This document shows, one piece after another, positions 56,257-64,000 of a DNA stretch of 64,000 nucleotides. Origin of the DNA: an uncultured Aquimarina sp. (lineage in GTDB: Bacteria; Bacteroidota; Bacteroidia; Flavobacteriales; Flavobacteriaceae); assembly GCA_947496355.1 (NCBI GenBank), contig CANMCO010000013.1, positions 1-64,000 of the forward strand, in the 5' to 3' direction. Every line of letters begins with the position of its first letter. The first letter of the stretch is position 1. Under the pieces are notes generated by a model. The model was given only the letters and a program-made list of their open reading frames with translations. It had not been told where the DNA came from and ran no database searches. Both the position numbers and the translations under genes were made by a program.

Positions 56257-56276
56257 CATTTCCAAATTAATTAAGA

Positions 56277-56792
56277 ATGATTTACCGTTTCAGAATTATA
56301 CTAGACACAGAAGAAGATGTGTTTAGAGATATTGAAATTGAGCAGAATGCTACATTAGAAGAGTTTCATGATGTTATTACACAATCCTTTGGTTTCGATG
56401 GGACAGAGATGGCATCTTTTTATATTAGTGACGAACAATGGGGTCAGGGTGAAGAAATATCACTTTTTGACATGAGTGATGGTAATCAACCTGTTCGACT
56501 AATGAATGAAACTCCTCTTAATGAGATAGTTCATGAAGCTTCTCCTAGACTAATTTATATCTATGATTTCCTAAGTATGTGGACGTTTTTGATTGAATTG
56601 GCAGAAATCGCAGCGTATGAAAGCGGAATGGAATATCCCAACGTAATGTTTGTTCAGGGACAATTACCAGATCAAGCACCTGATAAAGAATTTAAAGCCG
56701 ATAACGCAGGTGATTTTGATGAAGGTGAAGAAGAAGGCTTTATGGGTCTAGATGAATACGACGACCTTGGGTTTGATGAACATTGGAATTGA
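56277..56792 (+). CDS. PRiA4_ORF3-like protein
   Basis: A 171-residue acidic protein of the plasmid pRiA4b ORF-3 family: MIYRFRIILDTEEDVFRDIE, the FHDVITQSFGFDGTEMASFY segment with conserved aromatic residues, and a run of acidic residues at the C-terminus (about 135-165). The family is also annotated as an IS1096 passenger protein, but no transposase or inverted repeat lies next to it and it has an ordinary promoter, so it is treated as a resident gene. Biochemical function unknown. Confidence 0.82.
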   Translation: MIYRFRIILDTEEDVFRDIEIEQNATLEEFHDVITQSFGFDGTEMASFYISDEQWGQGEEISLFDMSDGNQPVRLMNETPLNEIVHEASPRLIYIYDFLSMWTFLIELAEIAAYESGMEYPNVMFVQGQLPDQAPDKEFKADNAGDFDEGEEEGFMGLDEYDDLGFDEHWN

Positions 56793-56814
56793 TTATTGAA
56801 ACCTCAAATTAAAA

Positions 56815-56841
56815 TACTTTGTAACCCTGCTACGCTGTAGC
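56815..56841 (+). repeat. Short repeat, right copy
   Basis: Plus-strand copy of the repeat at 54729-54755, with ACTTTGTAACCCTGCTAC followed by GCTGTAGC and then TATGAAACTT. Together the copies enclose the S23, ctaA and PRiA4_ORF3 genes in inverted orientation. Confidence 0.45.
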
Positions 56842-56858
56842 TATGAAACTTAAAAAAT

Positions 56859-57917
56859 ATGATCAACCTATATAGCACCCAAATTGAATCACTTTCTGTT
56901 CACAAAGTTGGAAACAAGAACAAAGGTGAAAGTATATTTCTATCAGAATCACCTTACCAGGTTAACGATGAACTTACGGCTATTCTGAAAGAATATTTTT
57001 TTAAACCTTTTAGAGAAAAGGAAGAAAACTATTTTCAATTTGCCAATGAAGTAGATTTCGAATTTAATCCCGTTTATAAAATCGCTACAGAGATTTTTGA
57101 CAATCCTTCTTCTGTGCATGAGAAATCTAAGCGAATAGCGTCATTACTTTATGAGCAATCAAATCATCCGCATATCAAAAGTGGTGAAGTATATGTTACA
57201 TATCTTGAAAATGTTTCTATAGATAATGAGAAAGTTCCTGCAATAGGAATTTTTAAATCTGAATTAAAGCATGATTTTCTTCAGTTTGAAGAAAAAGAAT
57301 CTGATATCGAATTATTAATTCAGCAAGGAGTTAATTTAAATAAGCTAGACAAAGGATGTCTAATCTTTAATCATAAGAAAGAAGAAGGATACAAAGTACT
57401 ATCTGTAGACTCTAACAGGTATGATGCAAAATACTGGTTAGAAAATTTCTTAGGCGTAGAAGCTTTTGCAGATGAGAATTTTTATACTAAGAAGTATATG
57501 AAGTTTTGTCAGGATTTTGCCAAGGATGTGGTACTTCCTGCAGAGGATAAAAAAGAAGAAGTGATGTTTATGAACCGTGCTGTAAATCATTTTGCCAAAA
57601 ATGATGATTTTGAAGAGTCAGCGTTCCTAAATGATGTAATAGATAATCCAGACCTTATTCCTGAGTTCAAAAATTATAAAGTAGAAAAAGCACCAAAATA
57701 TCAAATCGAGGACCTTACCTCCTTCCCTATTGCCAACAATGCGGTAACTGCGGCTCGTAAGAAGATTAAAAATGTTATTAATCTGGATACTAATGTCCAA
57801 ATTAAAATGGATTTCATAAATCCTGAATCTGCCGAGAAATTTGTAGAAAAAGGATGGGATGAAGAGAAGCAAATGTATTACTACCTAGTCTATTTCAACA
57901 AAGAGCAGAAAAGCTAG
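56859..57917 (+). CDS. NdpA/YejK-like nucleoid-associated protein
   Basis: A 352-residue member of the 37-kDa nucleoid-associated protein family (PF04245 type). The N-terminal part (1-150) contains the conserved LKEYFFKPF and a basic cluster; the middle carries the KHDFLQ segment; the C-terminus (about 230-345) has the DLTSFPIANNAVTAARKKIK region. In E. coli YejK associates with nucleoid DNA and topoisomerases. No signal peptide. It lies 6 bases before the TauE/SafE gene and may be co-transcribed with it. In Bacteroidota the role is untested. Confidence 0.83.
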   Translation: MINLYSTQIESLSVHKVGNKNKGESIFLSESPYQVNDELTAILKEYFFKPFREKEENYFQFANEVDFEFNPVYKIATEIFDNPSSVHEKSKRIASLLYEQSNHPHIKSGEVYVTYLENVSIDNEKVPAIGIFKSELKHDFLQFEEKESDIELLIQQGVNLNKLDKGCLIFNHKKEEGYKVLSVDSNRYDAKYWLENFLGVEAFADENFYTKKYMKFCQDFAKDVVLPAEDKKEEVMFMNRAVNHFAKNDDFEESAFLNDVIDNPDLIPEFKNYKVEKAPKYQIEDLTSFPIANNAVTAARKKIKNVINLDTNVQIKMDFINPESAEKFVEKGWDEEKQMYYYLVYFNKEQKS

Positions 57918-57923
57918 TACGTT

Positions 57924-58697
57924 ATGGACTATATTCTGGTAGGTATTGTAGCTTTAATAGGATCGGGGTTAACATTTTTCTCTGGTTTTGGGTTAGGCAC
58001 ATTACTTATGCCGGTTTTTGCATTATTCTTTCCAATTGATATTGCCATTGCGCTTACTGCGATAGTACATTTACTTAACAACTTGTTTAAGCTAACACTT
58101 ATTGGAAAAAAAGCGAACCTCAAAACCGTTCTACGTTTTGGACTACCAGCAATAATATTCGCATTTCTAGGAGCATATATTTTAGGAAAGCTCACCAATA
58201 TAGCCCCATTGATTAGTTATACAATCTCTGGCAAATCGTATCAAATTACTGTGGTAAAAATATGTATTGCAGCCCTATTAGTTTTCTTTTCTCTTTTTGA
58301 CCTTATTCCAAAGTTGAAAAGATTAGAAATTGATACTAAATATTTACCTCTGGGCGGCGCATTAAGTGGATTTTTTGGTGGAATCTCTGGACACCAAGGA
58401 GCCTTACGAACCGCTTTTTTAATAAGGGCTAAGCTAAACAAGGAGGCATTTATTGCCACCGGGGTAGTTATTGCTTGTTTTATTGATGTTTCAAGAATTA
58501 GCGTGTATGCAAAAGATATATTGCAAATGGGAGATAAACTTGATTATCCCATTCTAATAACCGCAACAACCATGGCCTTTGTTGGAGCTTATATAGGGAA
58601 TAAATTTTTGAAGAAAATAACCATACATACAATTCAGGTTGTGGTTGGAGTTTTACTTATTGTGTTTTCAATGCTACTTGGGATTGGCATTTTGTAA
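57924..58697 (+). CDS. Sulfite exporter TauE/SafE family permease
   Basis: Polytopic inner-membrane protein, 257 residues, with seven to eight hydrophobic segments. The family duplicates a motif: first copy around SGFGLGTLLMPVFALFFPID, second around GGALSGFFGGISGHQGALRT, and the end is a final membrane helix. TauE/SafE proteins export sulfite, sulfoacetate or other organosulfur anions; the substrate here is unknown and no sulfur-metabolism genes are adjacent. It follows the NdpA-like gene by 6 bases. Confidence 0.9.
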   Translation: MDYILVGIVALIGSGLTFFSGFGLGTLLMPVFALFFPIDIAIALTAIVHLLNNLFKLTLIGKKANLKTVLRFGLPAIIFAFLGAYILGKLTNIAPLISYTISGKSYQITVVKICIAALLVFFSLFDLIPKLKRLEIDTKYLPLGGALSGFFGGISGHQGALRTAFLIRAKLNKEAFIATGVVIACFIDVSRISVYAKDILQMGDKLDYPILITATTMAFVGAYIGNKFLKKITIHTIQVVVGVLLIVFSMLLGIGIL

Positions 58698-58771
58698 ACC
58701 CCACTCCCACCTCCTAATCAACAAATCCCTAAATCTTATTAACATTTTTAAAATAAAGTAATCCAATATTC

Positions 58772-58779
58772 TATATTTG
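58772..58779 (+). promoter_or_regulatory. Distal -7 box for the tail-fibre-like gene
   Basis: TATATTTG matches TAnnTTTG exactly but lies 168 bases before the ATG at 58948, giving a long leader with no ORF or strong hairpin. It is the only clear -7 box in this 250-base gap. Confidence 0.4.
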
Positions 58780-58947
58780 CAACCGAATTTTTATCCCCAC
58801 ATATAAAATTTAAAACCTTACAAACTTTATCACTTTGAAATGTCATTGATGTTTTTGCAATCCCAAAAAAAAGGGTAACATTTATCATGTTAAAGACATT
58901 CACCTATAGGCATTATCAAAAACTCTATCCATCCAAATAAAAAATAA

Positions 58948-60324
58948 ATGAAAAAAATTGTATTTCTATTCACATCCTTACTGTTGATGTCATTAAGCAG
59001 TATTGCTCAAGCTATAGTTGCGAATCCGCAAGACACAAATTTGGAAGGTGGTGAATTAGTTCTTAAAAATAGTAATTCAACATATAATCAATGGAATATC
59101 GACAACTATGCTGGTAATTTAAGAATGTTTCATTCTAATAAAGTTTTCCTTTCCCTAAACCCAGAAGGCGTTGTTAATTTTACAAATAAAATATTAATAC
59201 AAAGTGCCAGCACCATAGATAATACTTCTCCCGGAATAATGTTAGTACCAAATGATGACTTTTTATATGATGGAGAATATATCAATCATTATGGTTTTGG
59301 TTTTCATAAGTATAAAGATAATTTCGCTCCACTTTTGGGAGCAAATTCCTATGTTTCCGGATATTGGGGTATAGATTTATTTACTGCTGGGAAAAATAGA
59401 TTTAGAATTAATCATAATGGTAACGTAGGAATTGGTACTTCAAGCCCAGATTCAAAACTAAGAATTCAAGGAACTCATTCTTTGGCTAGATTTAAAACAG
59501 ACACTGATGGAAGATTTGAAATTCAGGCAACCAGATCAAATTCTAATGCCCTCAACACCGATTTAGTGCTTTCTTCACAACAACATATAATATTAGATCC
59601 TAATGCATATGGAACCCAGGGGAATGTAGGCCTAGGAACTACGAACCCAACTTCTCGATTAGTGGTTCAATCCAACTCTGGTCAAACAGAAAGTTTAGCA
59701 CAATTTAAAGTTTCTGATGCACCATCTGATTATTTACAAATAGCTAACACTACCGGAGCACCTAATCAATTTATTTCACTTATTAAAGGACATCACGAAT
59801 CTGATAATAGATCTTCTGTCTATTTTATGGGATCTACCTCTGATGCAAATGATAATGGAGGGCATGCCCTGGTAGCGTTTGATGCTAGAAGACCTAATGG
59901 CCCTATACAAACCAGACCATTATTTACTTGGACAAGTTATACGACTAAAATGATGACTATGACAGCAAATGGTAATTTAGGAATCGGAACCACTGACACA
60001 AAAGGATACAAACTAGCAGTAGCTGGTAAAGTAGTCGCTGAAGAGGTAAAAGTTGCACTAAGAGCTAGCTGGCCCGACTATGTTTTTGAAGACATCTACA
60101 AGTTACCTTCTTTAAAAGAAGTAGAAAATCATATCAAAGAAAAAGGTCACTTACCAAGTATTCCTTCTTCTACAGAAGTAGAAAAAGATGGTATTCAATT
60201 AGGAGAAATGAATGCTAAATTGCTTCTGAAAATTGAGGAGCTTACATTGTATATGATTGAACAAAACAAAAAGACTGAGCAGCTTCAAAAGGAAGTTGAA
60301 ATTCTAAAGAAAAAGATTAAATAA
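58948..60324 (+). CDS. Exported tail-fibre-like beta-repeat protein
   Basis: A 458-residue protein with a signal peptide (about 1-20, ending SIAQ). The body contains the repeated NGNVGIGT / NVGLGTTNP / NGNLGIGTTD motifs seen in phage tail fibres and many Bacteroidota surface proteins, followed by a conserved end: YKLAVAGKVVAEEVKVALR, the KEVENHIKEKGHLPSIPSS segment, and a C-terminal coiled coil (about 420-458) that probably trimerises. No peptidase S74 auto-cleavage domain is visible. Not phage-associated here. Likely an exported fibrous or adhesin-like protein; no type IX tail is seen. Confidence 0.78.
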   Translation: MKKIVFLFTSLLLMSLSSIAQAIVANPQDTNLEGGELVLKNSNSTYNQWNIDNYAGNLRMFHSNKVFLSLNPEGVVNFTNKILIQSASTIDNTSPGIMLVPNDDFLYDGEYINHYGFGFHKYKDNFAPLLGANSYVSGYWGIDLFTAGKNRFRINHNGNVGIGTSSPDSKLRIQGTHSLARFKTDTDGRFEIQATRSNSNALNTDLVLSSQQHIILDPNAYGTQGNVGLGTTNPTSRLVVQSNSGQTESLAQFKVSDAPSDYLQIANTTGAPNQFISLIKGHHESDNRSSVYFMGSTSDANDNGGHALVAFDARRPNGPIQTRPLFTWTSYTTKMMTMTANGNLGIGTTDTKGYKLAVAGKVVAEEVKVALRASWPDYVFEDIYKLPSLKEVENHIKEKGHLPSIPSSTEVEKDGIQLGEMNAKLLLKIEELTLYMIEQNKKTEQLQKEVEILKKKIK

Positions 60325-60335
60325 GTCCGAGGCTT

Positions 60336-60376
60336 GATGTCGGAGGGTAGAGAACAACATTACATCCTCCGATATC
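60336..60376. terminator. Hairpin between convergent genes
   Basis: An 11-bp stem with one G-T pair (GATGTCGGAGG at 60336-60346 with CCTCCGATATC at 60366-60376) fills the 64-base gap between two convergent genes. It lacks a T-tract on either strand. Confidence 0.6.
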
Positions 60377-60388
60377 TATCACCTTAGG

Positions 60389-61456
60389 TTATCCTTCCAA
60401 AAGACGTTTCATATTTACATTTTCATAATTACGTCGTACAAAGTCCATTGCTGTCTTAAGCACTTCACCCATAGATTTACTGCGACGAAATTTTAAGTCT
60501 AGTGTAAAATTGTACAAATGTTCTCGTAACTCTTTCAAGTTTTCGTCTGTAGATATTTTATCCTTGCACATACACTCCACCAAAGTTTCGTAACGTGATC
60601 TCGAAGTAAGAATTCGCTTGGCCAAAATAGAACGTTCTTCTTTTTTGTACTGTTCAATTGAATTGGGTTGTAGCCTACTCATCACAATATCAACCATGCT
60701 GAAATTTTCTTTAAAAAACTGAGGTTGATACACTTTCAATTTGCCTTCATAGCACTGTTGATCAAAGTCTATTGCTCTAATTTTATACTCTACATGATCA
60801 AAATCATGGATAGGTATAATAACATAATTATAAGATCGCATATCCCCTAACAAGCGCATTTGACAACGCTCATTAAACTTCACAAACTCTTTGGCTATTT
60901 GAGACTTGGCCCGATCACTTAGATCTGGAAGAAAATCTTTTATAAATACATCCCCTGGGATTCCCGCTATATGCTCTTCTATCAATGTATTTTTATATAC
61001 CAAAAAGTTAATCCTATTTGGAGAGAACATGTGTTCTAATTCTAACCCATAAATACGTGATGCATCAGCCTTCTTCACATAAATGTAGGTGTAATTATCG
61101 TTTAGAATATTTCGAACTCTTATTCTAAAAGGTTTTGAGTTTCCAAAAGTACAATAGTCTATTGCATCAATATTCAAAAATTCTATCGCATCTTCATTCC
61201 CATCAGAATGAAGAATAGTATATACTTTTTTAAGACTAGATTCTATCTCGGGTCTTTCATGTTCCTCATAATATACGCGAACCCATAAGGTATCTTCATC
61301 ATTACTATCATAAACCACTATAGACCCAGAAAATCTAAGCAAATCGTCATAAAATACAGGAATTTTTATTTTTCGATTACATTCCTTCAAATATGCATCC
61401 AACTGATCATTTATAGGGTAAGTAGGTTTTTTCTTAGACATTAATTTTTCATCCAT
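60389..61456 (-). CDS. Conserved hypothetical protein of Flavobacteriaceae
   Basis: Not recognised. The start at ATG 61456 (MDEKLMSKKKPTYPIND) gives 355 residues; ATG 61441 is also possible, and the longest frame (61480) overlaps a -7-like box (61477-61484, TACCTTGC on the minus strand). No signal peptide or membrane segment, so cytoplasmic. The N-terminal part (1-100) reads as mixed alpha/beta with many acidic and aromatic residues; the middle includes the charged IPIHDFDHVEYKIRAIDFDQ, faintly like a kinase-type catalytic strand, and the C-terminus (250-355) is helical and basic. No function is proposed. Confidence 0.6.
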   Translation of the reverse strand: MDEKLMSKKKPTYPINDQLDAYLKECNRKIKIPVFYDDLLRFSGSIVVYDSNDEDTLWVRVYYEEHERPEIESSLKKVYTILHSDGNEDAIEFLNIDAIDYCTFGNSKPFRIRVRNILNDNYTYIYVKKADASRIYGLELEHMFSPNRINFLVYKNTLIEEHIAGIPGDVFIKDFLPDLSDRAKSQIAKEFVKFNERCQMRLLGDMRSYNYVIIPIHDFDHVEYKIRAIDFDQQCYEGKLKVYQPQFFKENFSMVDIVMSRLQPNSIEQYKKEERSILAKRILTSRSRYETLVECMCKDKISTDENLKELREHLYNFTLDLKFRRSKSMGEVLKTAMDFVRRNYENVNMKRLLEG

Positions 61457-61626
61457 GCTCCGTATCTTTACAGTTAGCAAGGTACAAAAGAGAAAATTTA
61501 AATACCAAAATTCAATTTCTAAATCAATAATCTAAAGTAAAAGGTAAGTCATAAACTTTGGAACAAATTTGTAACAAAAAGCCATGCTTGTCGTCTTGTT
61601 TTATATAACCACCAAAACAACTACAA

Positions 61627-62526
61627 TTGGAAAATATACTCACGCTGAATAATCTTACAAAGAAATTTGGCCCAATAACAGCTGTAAAGGATCTTTCCTT
61701 TACGATAAAAAAAGGAAACGTTTATGGTATTCTTGGACCCAACGGAAGTGGTAAATCTACAACTCTTGGTATTGTGCTTAATGTCGTAAACAGAACAGCT
61801 GGTGAGTTTACCTGGTTTGATGGTAACACCTCTACTCATGATGCATTAAAGAAGGTTGGAGCAATAATTGAGCGCCCTAACTTCTATCCGTATATGACTG
61901 CCTCTCAAAATTTAAAATTAGTGTGTCAAATCAAAGGCGTGTCTTCAGATAAAATTGAAGAAAAACTTGAAATTGTTGGATTACTAGATCGTAAAGACAG
62001 TAAATTTAGAACATTTTCTTTGGGAATGAAACAACGACTTGCCATTGCTTCTGCATTACTTAATGATCCTGAAATTTTAATTCTAGATGAGCCTACGAAT
62101 GGTCTAGACCCTCAGGGAATACATCAAATCAGAGAAATTATCAAAAAAATTGCAGCACGCGGGACAACGATCCTATTAGCTTCTCACTTGCTTGATGAAG
62201 TAGAAAAAGTATGTAGTCATGTCGTAATTATAAGGAAGGGAGTAAAACTGTATTCTGGCAGGGTAGATGAAATGAATGCTAGTCATGGTTTCTTTGAATT
62301 AAAAAGTAACCAAAATAGCATTTTAAAAGAGTGGTTATCCAAGAATGAAACCTTTGGAAATATTAAAGAAGAAGGCGATAAGATTACTGCTTTTTTAACC
62401 CATGAATTAGATGAAGAAAGTCTTAACAGGCAATTATTTAAGGAAGGAATAGTCCTCACGCATCTCGTAAAACGAAAAGAAAGTCTTGAGGAACAATTCT
62501 TACAATTAACCAACAATTTAAACTAA
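61627..62526 (+). CDS. ABC transporter ATP-binding protein (ABC-2 type)
   Basis: Single nucleotide-binding domain of 299 residues, starting at TTG. It carries Walker A GPNGSGKST, the signature FSLGMKQRLAIASAL, Walker B with ILILDEPTNGLD and the H-loop LLASHLLDEVEK. The extra C-terminal 80 residues are typical of DrrA/BcrA-like exporters and gliding-type ABC proteins. It pairs with the permease gene 4 bases downstream. Substrate unknown; drug, lipid or antimicrobial peptide export is usual for the family. Confidence 0.93.
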   Translation: MENILTLNNLTKKFGPITAVKDLSFTIKKGNVYGILGPNGSGKSTTLGIVLNVVNRTAGEFTWFDGNTSTHDALKKVGAIIERPNFYPYMTASQNLKLVCQIKGVSSDKIEEKLEIVGLLDRKDSKFRTFSLGMKQRLAIASALLNDPEILILDEPTNGLDPQGIHQIREIIKKIAARGTTILLASHLLDEVEKVCSHVVIIRKGVKLYSGRVDEMNASHGFFELKSNQNSILKEWLSKNETFGNIKEEGDKITAFLTHELDEESLNRQLFKEGIVLTHLVKRKESLEEQFLQLTNNLN

Positions 62527-62530
62527 AGCC

Positions 62531-63367
62531 ATGTTACGATTACTCAATATAGAATTTCAGAAATTAAGATATAATAAAGCTGCAAAAGTGATATCTATCA
62601 CCTACTTTATTCTTATCACATTCATCGCATTAATAGCATCAATAGAATTTAATTTTGCCGGGGTGAAATTTAGAATTGCCGATCAAGGTATTTTTAATTT
62701 TCCATACATCTGGCACTTCAATTCATATATAGCAGCATGGGCAAAGCTTTTCTTAGCAATTGTTATAGTATCGATGATGGCAAATGAATATAGTCATAGA
62801 ACATTAAAACAAAACCTCATTGACGGGCTCAGCAAAAAAGAGTTTATAGGGTCTAAGTTTCTAACAGCTATCGTTTTCTCCTTGATCTCTACAATATTTT
62901 TATTTTTTGTATCCTTGATTTTAGGTTTAAGTTTTTCTGATTACAACGAGTTTTCTATAATATTCTCTGATATGGAATATATTATAGCATACTTTGTTAA
63001 ACTAGTTGGTTTTTTCTCCTTTTGCATGTTTTTAGGGATTTTTGTAAAAAGATCTGCGTTTGCCTTAGGATTCTTATTTATCTGGTGGATCATCGAAAAT
63101 ATTACCTATGCCCTATTAAAATTTAAGTTGTTTAAAGGAACAGATATTGCCGAGAGCATCGTACAGTTCTTTCCTTTAGAATCAATGAATAATTTGATTG
63201 GAGAGCCTTTTAGTAGATTAAATTTTATTCAATCAGCAGCAAATCAACTGGGAGAATCATTTCAAAAAGATTATGCCGTGCATTGGTATGAACTACTAAT
63301 TGTTGCAGTTTGGACAGTAATTTTTGTTTATCTATCGCACCTATTACTTAAAAAGAGAGATTTGTAA
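62531..63367 (+). CDS. ABC-2 type transporter permease
   Basis: Membrane partner of the ATPase gene, 278 residues with about six membrane segments (near 20-40, 70-90, 105-130, 145-170, 180-200 and 250-270). A conserved ANEYSHRTLKQNLIDGLSKKEF loop follows the second segment, as in BcrB/ABC-2 permeases. It begins 4 bases after the ATPase gene, so the pair is one operon. The substrate is not identifiable. A -7 box for the next gene overlaps its 3' end. Confidence 0.88.
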   Translation: MLRLLNIEFQKLRYNKAAKVISITYFILITFIALIASIEFNFAGVKFRIADQGIFNFPYIWHFNSYIAAWAKLFLAIVIVSMMANEYSHRTLKQNLIDGLSKKEFIGSKFLTAIVFSLISTIFLFFVSLILGLSFSDYNEFSIIFSDMEYIIAYFVKLVGFFSFCMFLGIFVKRSAFALGFLFIWWIIENITYALLKFKLFKGTDIAESIVQFFPLESMNNLIGEPFSRLNFIQSAANQLGESFQKDYAVHWYELLIVAVWTVIFVYLSHLLLKKRDL

Positions 63368-63375
63368 TATCTTTG
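63368..63375 (+). promoter_or_regulatory. -7 box of the gene at the right edge
   Basis: TATCTTTG matches TAnnTTTG exactly. It lies directly after the permease stop and 18 bases before the ATG at 63394. Confidence 0.55.
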
Positions 63376-63393
63376 AGCTTTAGAGCTCAAACA

Positions 63394-64000
63394 ATGAGGT
63401 ATATTCTTGCCATCTTTTTAGCTATTTTGCTTTATACTACTCCGGCGTTTAGTCAAGGAGAAGCTAATAATTGGTACTTTGGTCAAAATGCAGGAATAAG
63501 CTTTAACACTACTCCCCCTACTGTTCTTACAGATGGAAGAATCAATACTTTAGAGGGCTGCACAACAATATCTGATGCTACAGGGAATCTTTTATTTTAT
63601 ACCGATGGAATAAGAGTATGGGATCGTTTTAATAATATTATGCAAAATGGAACCGGGCTTAAAGGAGATCCTTCTAGTACTTCATCTGCACTTATTGTTC
63701 CGCAACCAAACACACCTAATATTTATATTATTTTTACCGTTGATGAACCTCATCATAATAATGCCGATAATGATTCAACGACAGTAGATGGTGATGGAGT
63801 TAATGACGGATTCATGTATTCTATAGTTGATATGTCATTAAATGGTGGCCTTGGTGAAGTGGTTTCTGGTCAAAAAAATATTCCTTTAATCACTTATAAT
63901 ACTTCAGATACATTAGAAAGTCTGTATAAATGTTCAGAAAAGATTACTGCTGTAAAAAGTGACGACTGTGATTCTTTTTGGGTAATCACTCATTTCGTAG
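63394..64000 (+). CDS. Large exported flavobacterial protein, partial (N-terminus only)
   Basis: The frame is open to the window edge, so only 202 residues are visible. It starts with a signal peptide (MRYILAIFLAILLYTTPAFSQ) followed by a conserved NNWYFGQNAGISFNT region, the LEGCTTISDATGNLLFYTDG strand pair and GDPSSTSSALIVPQPNTPNI. This N-terminus is common to large Bacteroidota surface proteins that end in a type B type IX secretion domain; that end is outside the window, so the assignment rests on resemblance. A -7 box lies 18 bases before the ATG. Confidence 0.7.
   Translation, partial: MRYILAIFLAILLYTTPAFSQGEANNWYFGQNAGISFNTTPPTVLTDGRINTLEGCTTISDATGNLLFYTDGIRVWDRFNNIMQNGTGLKGDPSSTSSALIVPQPNTPNIYIIFTVDEPHHNNADNDSTTVDGDGVNDGFMYSIVDMSLNGGLGEVVSGQKNIPLITYNTSDTLESLYKCSEKITAVKSDDCDSFWVITHFV

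Noticed and set aside
56277..56792. IS1096 passenger or insertion-sequence remnant
   Set aside because: Family name only; no transposase or terminal inverted repeats, and the gene has its own promoter.
1..64000. CRISPR array, prophage or defence island
   Set aside because: No regularly spaced repeats, no integrase or phage structural operon, no recognised defence genes; the tail-fibre-like protein at 58948 stands alone.

Overview
The window is a low-GC, gene-dense stretch of a Bacteroidota chromosome, almost certainly a marine Flavobacteriaceae member. An Aquimarina-like genus would fit, but that is only an impression. Evidence: SusC/SusD outer-membrane pair, type IX secretion C-terminal tails, LES-type lipoproteins, DUF5606 and DUF349 proteins, near-absence of Shine-Dalgarno sites, and repeated TAnnTTTG boxes (the Bacteroidota -7 promoter element) upstream of genes. 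No rRNA, tRNA, CRISPR array, transposase or prophage was found. Most of the window is core chromosome.

Layout. 1-3690: thrS-infC-rpmI-rplT translation operon; infC begins with an ATA codon and extends about 220 bases upstream of its first ATG. 3800-6973: small membrane protein plus a soluble hybrid histidine kinase. 7028-9164: SpoU-type RNA methyltransferase and an M48 membrane protease. 9340-13313: RSH (p)ppGpp enzyme, a Fur-family regulator and purA. 13390-19975: exported PD40 protein, OstA-like protein, class III aminotransferase, TPR protein. 20061-25644: two tandem DUF368 (undecaprenyl-phosphate translocase family) proteins, aroE, a DUF349 protein and a methyltransferase.

25645-37338: accessory alpha-glucan locus. 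A secreted three-CBM26 GH13 amylase with a type IX secretion tail, preceded by a LacI/cre-like palindrome, converges with a susC-susD-lipoprotein operon; a membrane-anchored AraC-type regulator lies upstream of susC. The logic would be cell-surface starch or glycogen degradation followed by TonB-dependent uptake of the oligosaccharides.

37645-47911: mazG, a nitronate monooxygenase-like flavoprotein, mnmA, a MORN-repeat protein, yidC, pyrG, DUF5606, def, ruvX and dapD. 47984-52649: LPS/glycan assembly cluster (GT9, two GT2, a Kdo-kinase-like protein, GT4). 52720-57917: tsaC-type gene, cca, a four-helix-bundle S23 protein bracketed by short TTTGAAAC-type repeats, heme A synthase, a PRiA4_ORF3 protein and an NdpA-like nucleoid protein. 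57924-64000: TauE/SafE permease, a tail-fibre-like exported protein, a conserved unknown, an ABC-2 transporter pair, and the start of a large exported protein cut by the window edge.

Several start codons were moved downstream of the longest ORF because a -7 box, a signal peptide or the family's usual N-terminus showed the extension to be false. I do not see a clear novel defence or mobile system. The best leads are the kinase/membrane-protein pair, the AUA start of infC, the repeats around the S23 gene, the tandem DUF368 pair and the unexplained repeats upstream of susC.
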